This document shows, one piece after another, positions 23,601 to 33,439 of a stretch of DNA of 64,000 bases; within the stretch, counting starts at the first letter, position 1, and every line of letters starts with the position of its first letter. A program made the translations under genes and the position numbers. The notes beneath the pieces are model-generated. The model had not been told where the DNA came from and searched no databases. It saw only the letters and a program-made list of their open reading frames with translations. The stretch is from Asterochloris sp. CNOR1 (Eukaryota > Chlorophyta > Trebouxiophyceae > Trebouxiales > Trebouxiaceae). Where the stretch lies: NCBI GenBank assembly GCA_963969365.1, contig OZ017755.1:558001-622000 (forward strand), in the 5' to 3' direction.

Positions 23601-26600
23601 CAACAAGCACCTTGGCACCTTCAGAAGCCCCCTTCACACATGCTGCATGCAGAGTTGATCTCCAGCCAGGCCAGGCGCCTCAATCACTTGAAGACCAGAG
23701 CATGAAGCACACGCCCTCATGCAGCTTGCAAATGTCAGTCCACCTCCCGGCAGGCACAGATTCCCAGTCAGGCACAAGGATTCTGTTTGCAGTGTAGCAT
23801 CCTGAGCTCGTACCCGCACGCATGCAGGTCGTGCCTCCAAGTTGAAGCAGAAGTGTTGCATTGGACAGTCAGCACCGCAGTCAAGCAGAAGGAGTCTGCT
23901 TGCAGTGCAACATCCTGAGCTTGTACCTGCACGCATGCAGGTCATGCCTCCAAGTAGAAGCGCAACTGTTGCATTGGACAGTCAGCACCGTGTATGCAGG
24001 CCTTATAAGTGTGATCGTAAATGTGGTTACCTCCAGGCGGGCCATGTGCGCATGCTGCGCAATGTCGGTGTTGGTCACGTCAACCATGATCTCGCTCCAC
24101 ATGGCGTCCCTCACATACACGAGGCAGTATGCGCTGCTGGTTTTGGCAACACCGAAGCCGCGCGCTGTCAAGCCGGGAGCAGGGGAGGCACTCTCATACT
24201 GCCCCCCATACTGCTCATCCATGGCCTGAGCCTTGTTGGCCTTGGTCACCTACAGGCATGGCAATGTGACGCATGTCGGGTGGTTCCCACAGGGCATTTG
24301 GCTTGCACAAGCAACCAGCACGCAAGCCTTGTGCGTACACTGTGCCAGCCAGCAGGACAGTGCAATCTGCATTGGGCAATATAACATCTCTGTCATGCCA
24401 TGCATTCACAGCATGGACATTGTTGGCCTTGTCGGCGCAGGACTGCACAGGCAGGTTGCTGTGCGGAGAGCAAGGCTGGCTAGAGGCCCTACGGAAGACA
24501 AAGCAGTGTTGACAAAGCAGAGCTGATCAAGGAAAGGGTTTTGGGGCCCTTGAGCCTCATGCCACAGCTATGTGCTGGTTGCCTGGCTGGGGCCAGGGCC
24601 AGTGCAATGCAAATTGGGCACCTGGGCAGACCGCGCCCTGGTACAACATCCAGGATGACCTGGCGTAAAGGTGCATGTTGCCCTAGAGGTTCTGCCAGAG
24701 AAGAGCTGTGCAGGGCCCTGTACAGTGCTTACCCTGTCATCATCAAACTTCAGCCACTGCTTGCCATCTGGGCGAATGAAAGCACAACAGTGGCCCCCAT
24801 GTACATCGCCTCTGTGCACAAGCACGCTGTGCAGCTTGTACAGATTCCTGACAGACTGATCTGCCTCCTTTGCCAGAAATCTGCGGTGCCCATAATCTAA
24901 GTCCAGCTGCTCGGGGAACTCATATCGGTCATTGATCTGCAGGGCAGGCCAAGCAAAGCTGAATCTTCTGCTTTCTACTGCCTTTGTAGAAGCCAGAGGC
25001 TTCAGGAGGGCAGCTGAGATGATGTGCAGCCTAGCAACCAAACTTTGGACTCCAGCAGGAGCATTAGCCCCGTGCGCAGCCTGCTTAGGCATGGCAGCAT
25101 TGACGTGAGGTAGCACAAGCTGCTGATGAGCAGGCTGCAAGGCCTGCCTAGCTGCTACAGGACACATGTCCTCAACGACCTTCACATGGCTGTCATGTTG
25201 AAAGTTGTACTCAAACCGCTTAAGCTGCAGCTGCAAGACTGGCGGAAAGTCTTCAAACTGGATGCCTTTCCTTGCATCCTGCAGGCAGCGAAGGCTGCGC
25301 GTCCCTGGGGTGGGGCCTTCCAGCACGTCCAGCAAAGCCTTGGTGGGGCTTGGATTGATTGCGGAGTGCACAGTAGAGTTCGAGAGCCTTTTGGCTGAGC
25401 TCAAGCCCACTGCATTGCAAGCTGCAGGCTGTGCAGCATGCTGTAGACAGCAGTGTCTACATGGCGCTGCCCTGCCACAAGCAAGTTGCAAGCTACACTG
25501 TGTAGACCATGCTCAAGCAGCCAGCAACATGCAAGCTGAATACCACACACCATGCTCAAGTCATTGTCACCTGCATGCCCAAGCCCTCAGCCCTGTATTG
25601 ATTCTCGCCTTCCAGCAGCTCCACCTTGGTGTACTGCTCCATGGAAGCATAGACATTCCTGCGCAGCAGATGGCGCCACAGTTCTGACAAGCTGCCCACC
25701 TTGTCCGCCCAGGCAGAAGGGTCAATGGCGGCCTCTGGTGCCTGTGAGCATGGCTTCCTTGCCAGCCCGCCACATACTAAGTTCCCTGCCAAGCCTGTTT
25801 TGCAGCCAGGCATGTCCTGCCGTCAAAAAGGGCAAAGCCTGTGCAGCTAGCAGTGCTCAGTGGCTTCCCATCAGCCGTCAAGCATCGGCCCAATACAGGA
25901 GCAGATGCCCTTTGCAGCACTGCGAGCTTGCTTTTGAGCACTGCCCTGGACGCAGCGAACGCTGGCAGCCCTTAGAACAGTGCTCACTCGCAGCCTTTGA
26001 CGTCCATGGACAGGTCCATGTACGTCTCCTTCCGTGCCGACGAGTACTCCACATTCACGCACTCCACAAATGACTGTGTGTGCCCCTCAAAGAGGTACCG
26101 AATGGTGCCGTGTACGCTAGTGTTCTGCAGCACGGCACTCAGAAGCGCGCCTCAGTAAGGGCATAAACCCATCTTGCCTGCTGAAGATCAGCTTAAGTTG
26201 CCATACTTTCGTACACACTGGACTGTTAGTTGGGCAGCAGCAGGCACAAAAGGTCCAGCATGGGCTCAGGCATGGCAACATTGCAGAAGCCCTGCCTTTG
26301 GGCGGCGGCAGACCGTGCCTCCAGGCCAGCACTGAGGTCGCAATGCTTTACTCTAAGCAGCACAGCAGCAGCCACCTCACCTTCAGCTTCTCTTCAAGCT
26401 TGGCACAGAGCACCTTATTGAGCTCTTGTGCATCATGCTGGTTGAACGCGTCCACCGTGTCCCAGCCAAGAGACTTGGCCAAGTCTTTGGTGGAGACACT
26501 CTTACTCTCAAATTGCAGCTGCAGAGAACATAACAGCCAGCGTCAGTCTCAGAGGAGGCAATGCGAGTGCTGGTCTGAGGGAGACCCACAGAGCCACCAA

Positions 26601-29085
26601 CTGCAGAAACACAGGACCACTGACAGATTGCAGTCTGCAATGCCGTACATGGCTGCCAGAAACAGCCGTACATGCTGAGCACAATGCTGGCTTGACTCAA
26701 GGCTGCTTGCCCTGGCTGTCTTCTGGGGCACACTTGAGTCAGCATTCATAGCGTGCAGCGAGCCGCGGAAGCAGAGCACTTTGGTTAGGCTCCCACCAAC
26801 CTTGTAGAAGAGCGCTTGCACGGCCAGCGGGATGCTTTTATTTGGCTGCTCCTCCTCTGTGGTAGGCATGTGGTATACTGCCTGCAGCCCAACATCGGGT
26901 CTTCGTAAACGCTACATGCTTTTGTGCATGCATCAATGGGCAAACATGGGGACTTGATAAACTGCTGGCCCTCAGAAGGCAGGTGGGAAAGTGTGCCTAC
27001 CTGCCGGAAGTAGTTGATGTTGTACAGTGTCTGCAGCAGCGAGTTCATGTAGCAGCTGGCGCTCAGGTCCCTTAGTCCCACAAAGCCCGTCTCCTTCTTG
27101 CTGTCATGCATCACGTCATCAATCTCTAATTTGATGACCACCTGCACACGCAGGGCAAGCCTGTTGACGTGAAGCCCGTCAGTCTTTTGGGGCCGGGCTA
27201 CCGCATGGAAGCGCTGCTGTGCAGGGTGCACAGCTGGCGCAAAGCTTGGATGCGGCCTGCCAAGCACTTGGCTGTCTAGAGTAGTCCGTGCTGTGAAGAT
27301 GTTCCGAAGAGCACCTCCTCTGAGTGGGCCTGCAGGCACCTGGAGGCCACCCACAACATGACAGATGCTGCTGTCCATGCATATTGCACGCCCACAACAG
27401 TCGCACCTTCAGGACCAGATTGTCATCCACAAGAAAGCCATTGCGCATGTCCAGAATGTCGTTTTGCAGGGCAAACTTGTTGAAGCCCCAATCCGGCGCC
27501 TGTGCCGTGAAGGTGTGGGCAGCCTCTGCAGGCGCATGACACCTGTTCAGGTCTCTGAGCTATCTGTACAACAGGCAGATGGCGGTTGCTGAAACAGAGC
27601 CATGCGGCATACTGCGGCTAGTTGGTGCCCGTGCAGCCACTTGCAAATAGATCAAAAGGCCTGTCCACTGACTGCCTGCTGCAAAAGTCAGCACCACTTG
27701 CCCCGCAGTGAACCCAAGAGACTGCTACTGGAGTTTGCATTGTTTGCTCTGCAGTAAACACAGACTACAGGAACTCACCTTTGACGATGCTGCGGGCGGC
27801 ATCTTGTTGATTGACCAGCACAAGCAAAAAGGAGGCTCTCCTGTGCCATCTGCGTGGCAGCATCTCAGCGTCTGCGACGTCCAGGTAAACAGAGATGAAC
27901 TGCTTGCTGTCCCTGTTGCCCCTGGGAAACACCAGCAGCTTCCTGCACAGGGCACAAGCGTAGCATGAGGCACATGCACAAGCAGTGCGGAAGCAGCCGC
28001 ACAGTCCAGCTGAAGCTGCAGGCAGGGGTGCAAATCTTGCATGGAGGCCTCAGCAGGTGCTCACCAGGGTTTGCTGCAGACCTCAAACTGGTCCGAGTAC
28101 AGTCTGAGGTGAGCTGAGGATGAGAAGTTGGGGATTCTCCACTGCAGGGCAGCCAGGAAGGGCCTGGAGAGGCCTGAATGCATGATGCCAGCCCCAGAAT
28201 GCACACCAGCCAGTGCCTGCCAGCCACCACTGCGCTGTAGGGTGACAGCAAGCACCAGCCTGTGTGCCAGCTGCTCACCGTGTGTTCTCCTTCAGAGCCA
28301 GGCGCATCTGCTGCAGCAGCAGGCTGCGCCTGTGTGTGTCCCTCAATAAGAGGCGATATGGCAGACTGGATACGGGCATTCTGCAGCAGGGCAGTCGTGA
28401 ATGCGTCTCAGTGAGGGTACAAAGCCATCTTGCATGCTTTACACCAAATCTGCGCTGTACATTTGTGCACTCTGGCCTGATCAGGGCAAAAGGCAGGCAC
28501 ATTAGCGGGCTCAGGGATGGCATAATTGCTGAAGCCCTGCCTCTTGGCAGCACCTGCCCTGGCATGCGCCTCCAGGCTAGCACGGAGGACGGGATGTCTG
28601 AGTCTGAGCAGCACAGCAGCAGGCAGCCTGACCTTAATTTTCTCTGCCAGCTGAGCCTTCAGGCGAAGCAAGCCATCCACTTGGCGCCGAACAACGATGT
28701 TAGGACTCAACGTCAGGTTGTCTCCAATGGCTATATTGGTGACAGGGCACCTGCGCACGTGAACCACGTGCGCGTTGCGCCTCACCATGGCCACTGCAGA
28801 GAAACGCAGTCGAGGGCAGCTGCAAAATGATGCATTTGGACATTGATCTGAGAGCAACATCCACCTTGTGTGTCCTTGTTGCCAGTGCTCCTCTATGGAA
28901 GCTCGACTGAATGTCTCCCCGCTTGCAACCAGCAATACCGGGTCCTCCATCGGCTGCAAGGTTATCGGACATGACAGCTCTTCCTCCAAGTCCTCTATGC
29001 GCTGCTGCAGTTGCTGGTAAGCTGCCTTGTTGTCAGGCACAGCTGGCTGGGGGGTCCCGGCTGGAGGGTGACATGCAGCAAACAT
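20693..29085 (-). CDS. U-box-MATH-USP fusion, UBP12/13 (USP7)-like deubiquitinase
   Basis: 21 exons join without a phase break (2814 nt, about 937 aa): 29085-28865, 28750-28633, 28380-28279, 28141-28065, 27942-27779, 27525-27407, 27141-27001, 26881-26801, 26518-26381, 26124-25988, 25658-25571, 25278-25180, 24936-24733, 24249-24031, 23318-23178, 22820-22635, 22370-22206, 21806-21726, 21427-21298, 20995-20898 and 20797-20693. Exons 1-2 encode a coiled coil and a U-box (residues about 38-105, CPITLQPMEDPV..CPVTN), the E2-binding fold of E3 ligases. A short linker leads to a MATH domain (about 148-265), then the USP catalytic core: Cys box GLRDLSASCYMNSLLQ (C297), KRFEYNF, His box HGGHCCAF (H544), KFDDDR. 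UBP12-type ubiquitin-like domains follow (FTTIKL, RFWTWAKRQN, ITLFFKLYDP, LEDGDILCFQK, DFLEYM). Plant UBP12 lacks a U-box and runs about 300 residues further at the C-terminus. The linker exon has no ATG in the MATH frame, so a separate start for the USP part is hard to place. The core is certain; the fusion is inferred from phase. Confidence 0.85.
23776..23994. repeat. Two tandem copies of a 113-bp unit
   Basis: The block beginning aaggattctgtttgcagtg (23776) and ending ttggacagtcagcaccg recurs from 23889 as aaggagtctgcttgcagtg with few differences. The array lies in the intron between exons 14 and 15 of the deubiquitinase gene. No coding role is seen. Confidence 0.8.
26125..26380 (-). repeat. 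Introner-like intron, copy A
   Basis: This is the complete intron between exons 9 and 10 of the deubiquitinase (256 nt, GTGAGG..GTGCTGCAG). Read in the sense of the gene, it is similar along its length to the intron at 28381-28632. Shared blocks include gctgctgctgtgctgct near the donor, cctggaggc, ggcagggcttc.gcaat, gccatgcctgagccc / gccatccctgagccc, and a 3' part with gcaagatggntt..ccct.actgag.cgc before tgccntgctgcag. The match begins at the donor and ends at the acceptor. Confidence 0.75.
28381..28632 (-). repeat. Introner-like intron, copy B
   Basis: This is the complete intron between exons 2 and 3 of the deubiquitinase (252 nt, GTCAGG..CTGCTGCAG), homologous end to end to copy A at 26125-26380. 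That the similarity ends at the same acceptor supports the start chosen for exon 3, the linker between the U-box and the MATH domain. Confidence 0.75.
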
Positions 29086-29435
29086 ATGCTGGGACGTGGG
29101 GGAGTGCTAAGGGCACGCTGCGATCTGTGCCAGTCTGCCTTGTGCTGATGCGCGTTCTGCAGAGGTCCAGCTTTCTTGTTAGCAGTAATTCGACACTGGC
29201 CAACCTTGATGCGCCAAGGCCTGGCACAAGCGTGAGTGCCTACTGTTGCCCCTGACCTGGGATCGTCCACAAATTCTTGAGTTGCCTACTTTTCAAGACA
29301 GTGGGCGCGCCGCAGGGTCACACCGCCCAGCCAGTGGTTCAGTGGCACTTAAGTGCCAGAGCTGACTTTGGCAGAAATAGGTTATGCTGCGGGGGGCAAC
29401 ATAGCATGCTGTGAAAATCAGTGTGGCAGAATAGG
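29086..29435. promoter_or_regulatory. Divergent promoter region
   Basis: About 350 bp separates the start codon of the deubiquitinase (minus strand) from that of the DUF1499 gene (plus strand), so both promoters and 5' leaders must fit here or overlap the first exons. I see no TATA box or known element. The region may also hide an upstream non-coding exon of either gene. Confidence 0.45.
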
Positions 29436-31365
29436 ATGATTGTCGCTCGATCTGTGGCGTGGGGCCATTGCTCCAGCAAGCAGCAGCAGGATGGCCGACT
29501 CAGCAGGTACATACCTGGCTCCTGAGAGCAGCCTGGTCTGCATGCTGGCAGAACATGTGTCACATGATTGCGCTGCAGGCGCCAGCTGCTGCACCTTGCA
29601 TTGGGATCTGCACTCCTGCAAGCGCCAGGCTGTCATGCAGCGCAGCTCGCCAATGCTCCCAAATTTGGCAACTGCACCGACTGCCTGGGGGAGCTGAATG
29701 GAGCGCTTAATGCCTGCCCGCTAGACAGCCCTTCCTGCCAGAGTTGCCAGAACGATGATGAGGAGCACTTTGTGCCTCCCTGGGCTTACAACAGCAGCAA
29801 GGCTGATGCAGTGCAGCGGCTCATCGCCATCTCGACAGGTGATCTCGACAGGTATTTCCTGCCTTGCCACTGTGCTCCCACGTGCTGTCCAGGTGACATG
29901 CTGTGCCCAGCAGCATGCCCGCGCAAGCAATTGCTTGACAAGCCGCCAGCCCTTGCTTGGCAAACTCACTGAGCAGGGCAGGATCACTGCAGGCGGTGAT
30001 TATGACCCCGGCCTGCTGGAGCAGCCATTCAGCCTGAAACCTAGGGAGGCGGCCAGCTTCATTGTGCAATCTGTTGGCAAAGTCGTCACAGGTGCAGTTG
30101 CACCGCTTTCTGCCACCAAGCTTTCACATTCAGTAACCCTTTCAGTCAGAGGTGCAGACTTTCTGCCTTTCAGCTTTGCATTCAGCCACCCTCTCTGTAG
30201 CACCTCTAGGACATGGACCAAGGCTTCACCTGCATGTACTTGCCCCACACAGTTCCCCAAAGAGCCTGCACAAACCCTAGGGGACAAGCGCTCTCTCAGC
30301 CAGATGCCCCTGCCTAAACGGCAGTGGCCCTCTGCATGACTTCCTCATACAGATCCCCTGCCTGCCGGGCAGCAGACTAAGCAACCATTGCACTAATAGA
30401 GACAAAAGCTTGTGTCTGCAGGGCACCACCACCACCACCACCACCATGTACCACCAAATTTGCAAGAGACAGCCAGTCTGAGTCTCAGACACTTGTTCTG
30501 GCCTGCAGGGCAGCAGCCCCATGCAGATGCACTCTGTCACAGGCTTTACCTCCTGCCTGTAGGTCAGCGACCTCCCCCGCGGCCTCTACGCCAAAAGCAG
30601 GTGGCTGCGCAGCTCTTTGATGGCAAGGTCATGGACAGCCACACCGCCAATGATGGCTCCAAGTACATCCGAGTGCTGTTTGGCAGCACCACAGAGGATG
30701 ATCCTGTTGCCCTCATCGATGCAGAGTTTAGCTTTCCTGCAGGTAAGCTGCACACTTCATCTGTGGCAAGCCAGCTCTGTGGTCGTGCTGTGGCATTGGT
30801 TTTGGCCTTTGCCATAGCCGTACTACTGTGCCATGGAGGCTTCCGACATCACTATGCATCTGGCAGTACTGCTGCTTGACAGGCAGGCACGTTGCACAGA
30901 CAGTCATTGTGGCACCGAAGGATACCACTGCCAATATGCACCAGCAAATCTCTGTGTTACAGACCTTTTGCAGGCCTGCTCTTCACTGTCACATCTCTCA
31001 TAGGGGTCTGACACTTGCCAGCTGCTCTGCAGATGACAACATCATCAACCTGAGAGCTTCCTCTAGGACTCAGCCTGACCGGAGAACGAATGGCAGCCTT
31101 TCCCTTTCTCTCTCAAAAGGAGTTGTGTATGATCAGAATGCAGCTAGGAGGCTGCTTGAGCGCCTGAGAAAGGCACTCAATTTTGAGACTGTGCCGGTGA
31201 GGTCAAGTGATTTACACGAGCTTTCATAATGATGTGTTCCTGCTGCGGCCCAAGACTGTGCATGCCGTGCAGGTGATCACTGGGTTTGATCCAAAGTACA
31301 ATTCTGAGGAGCCACTCTTTTTTGAGCGGCTGTACCAGCCATTTTTGAGAGGCCAGAATAAGTGA
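29436..31365 (+). CDS. DUF1499 protein with thylakoid Tat signal
   Basis: A chloroplast DUF1499-family protein, probably in the thylakoid lumen; the biochemical function of the family is unknown. Exons: 29436-29506, 29579-29838, 29993 to about 30091, about 30565/30604-30742, 31033-31196 and 31273-31365. The first splice creates SRRQLLHLALGSALL (residues 23-37): a twin-arginine motif, a hydrophobic core and an Ala-containing cleavage region, preceded by about 22 residues able to act as a transit peptide. The DUF1499 core follows: HFVPPWAY, GSKYIRVLFGS, VALIDAEFSFP, NLRASSR and ARRLLERLRKAL. The C-terminus is FFERLYQPFLRGQNK. A Cys cluster (CTDC..C..CQSC, residues about 54-77) sits between signal and core. 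The exon 3/4 junction is unsure: acceptor at 30564 or 30603. It is transcribed divergently from the deubiquitinase. Confidence 0.8.
30424..30447 (+). repeat. (CAC)n microsatellite
   Basis: About eight CAC/ACC triplets in an intron of the DUF1499 gene, upstream of exon 4. Confidence 0.85.
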
Positions 31366-31930
31366 ATCCCACAGGCAGGCCTTTACCCTTACCTTCCTGG
31401 ATGTTTCATTGCATTACTTGAGATGCTGAGTGACTCTACTGTACAAGATAAGCATGGTTGCCAGGCAGCAAAGCAGGGCAAACAATGCCAGCATATTTCT
31501 CAGGCTGCAGATAGAACCTTGGCGCCGTTTCCGCTTCCTGTTGGTGGGCTGCTTGTCTTGCTTAACATCCCTGCAGCCACACCGTCACGGCCAAATCTGG
31601 AAAACAGCTGCAGTCCCCGACCGGGGACAGTAAGTCCAGGCTCAGCTCTCTCACAGGAATTCAAGTGTCAAGTGCAAAGGCTGGCTGGCCAACCAGTTTG
31701 AGCTTTGCAACACAGGAGGGTAGCTGCTGCATCCAGGATGTGCCTGATGCCGGGGGGAGGCCTGCCCTGTAACAATAGTGACAGTGCAGGGCTGCAAACA
31801 GATGTCAGTAAAAAGTATCCGGACAGTGTCACTACCTGCTACCTCTGCACATCATCATGAACAGAGAGCACATCACTGCTGTTGATGCAGAGGTCCCAGC
31901 AGGCATGCGCAGCACTGTCCAGAAGAGTTC
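31366..31930. other. Convergent intergenic region, no gene seen
   Basis: This lies between the ends of the DUF1499 gene (+) and the small minus-strand gene. TGTAA near 31768 could be a poly(A) signal for DUF1499 if its 3' UTR is about 400 nt. I see no exon on either strand. Confidence 0.45.
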
Positions 31931-33439
31931 CTAATACCTGCTGGTAACAGGAAGCCTGGGCTGAAACAGGGAAGGCAGTGCGCGCTGCACTGCCCTCGTC
32001 ACTGAGCTGGTGCGTTTGACGTACTTCTGCCCCTGGTCCTGGTCCTCCTCTGCCTGCCCAGCTGCTGTGGCAGCCACCTCAATGTCTGCCGCCTGAGCTT
32101 TGTGCTTGTACTCCGACTGCAGTCAGGGGCAAAGAGTCCATCTCTTCAGGGCCAGAGGGAGATGGTGGAGAGCTGCTGCAGACCCAGAGGGAGGACAAAC
32201 GAGCACAATGGGGTTGCCATGCATGATGGAGGAGAGCTGCTTCAGACCCAGAGGAAGAGCGGGTATTCTCAGGCAGGCAGCAGGCGATGATCTGCATCTT
32301 GGACAGTTTGCAGGTTGGAAGACAAGGAGCATCAGGCCATGTCAGACATTGCCTGCCACTGGCAGTCAGGCAGTCGAAGCTGAGCTTGCTGAATGAGATC
32401 CCTCTCTCTGAGCCCCTCTGCTCACCAGTGACCGCTGCAGACCGCTGCCGCCATCTGAAAAAGTTGGTGTGAGGCCATTGGCCTGTGGCAATGGTGCTCC
32501 TGCAGTGAGGCAACAATGCCCTGAGGCTCTGCACAGTCGCTGCGAAGGCACAATCTCTGCATGAGCACAATCATTGTGTAGTGCATCAGGACTGCAGCAG
32601 ACGTGAGTGCCACACCGTCACAACCACTGCAAAGTTGCTCACATAAGGTCTGTGACCCCTACCTAGGGAGGGACCTGCAGCATCGCTGTTCCCGTTGCCA
32701 GGTGGGTGGCTGCTGGCGAAGGCAGCAGCGCTGACTGGCTGGGTGCTGCCCTGCACCAGCATAGGAACCCTCAGCTGCTGACCCACTGGGTGAGCATTGG
32801 CATGATAAGCAGGCTCAGGCGCTGGCTCCTCCTGCTGGGGGGCTGAAGTGGCAGGTGCCTCACCTCAAGGACGTGCAGCTCATCAATGTCCTGAAGGTCA
32901 TCCAGTGAGTGGATGCGCTCCCCACTCTGCAGCGATGCGGGGCAATCGTCAGAAAGCAATGCAGCGCTCTTATGCTGCACTGCCAAGGGCCAGCCTGTCA
33001 TGCAGGCTGAGCCACGCACAAAGTTCAGAATCATGCAGGAGCCAGCACGCACTGCTTCACATTGTTGATGCGCGTGAGGCCAGCAGCCTAGTCGCTTGCA
33101 CCCACCGATGCAAGAAAAACGCTGTCCACTGCAGCCAGCTTGAGTTTCTTCTGGACCTGCAGTGTAGAGATGAGCTGCGTGAACACCGACAAGGAGCAAA
33201 GTGCGCTGCACGCTGTTGCCAGGCATCCAGCAGGCCAGGCAGCTAAGGCTCACTTGCAGCAGGAACTGCGCCCAGGTGAAGCCGTCCGGCACTGGGACGG
33301 CCACCTTCCTGCAGCGGTGGCAATTCAGGCTGGGACTGAGACACCTTTTCTGGGGATGAGCTACCACTCACCAGTCAGGCACAGCTCACCTGCGAGGCTT
33401 GGCATTTTTTACAGACACAAACACAAGCCTGGACGCGTC
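31931..33439 (-). CDS. Small protein with probable ubiquitin-like/doublecortin-like fold (5' incomplete)
   Basis: I do not know its function. Five exons join in phase: 33439-33390, 33308-33254, 33156-33106, 32926-32864 and 32092-31931. They read RLVFVSVKNAKPRRKVAVPV, PDGFTWAQFLLQ, VQKKLKLAAVDSVFLAS, SGERIHSLDDLQDIDELHVL and a terminal exon ending VTRAVQRALPSLFQPRLPVT. The pattern (two strands, a helix, then GE.I.SLDDLQDIDEL) resembles the doublecortin/PB1 class of ubiquitin-like folds. The tail is acidic and then basic. The first exon with the start codon is not placed; a short frame MASKGYNITQQDMVRFLY near 33550-33500 is a candidate but does not splice cleanly. A low-complexity open stretch at 32690-32840 may be an extra exon, out of phase in my reading. 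Confidence 0.55.

Noticed and set aside
24568-25491. 307-codon minus-strand frame read as one intronless gene
   Set aside because: It contains true USP exons 12 and 13, but the stretches between and around them are introns that happen to be open; the spliced model explains it better.
28408-28632. Continuation of the U-box open frame past 28633 as the C-terminus of a separate U-box gene
   Set aside because: The extra residues are translated from the intron that is homologous to the one at 26125-26380. The donor at 28632 and the in-phase linker exon favour splicing into the MATH domain, though this is the main alternative to the fusion.
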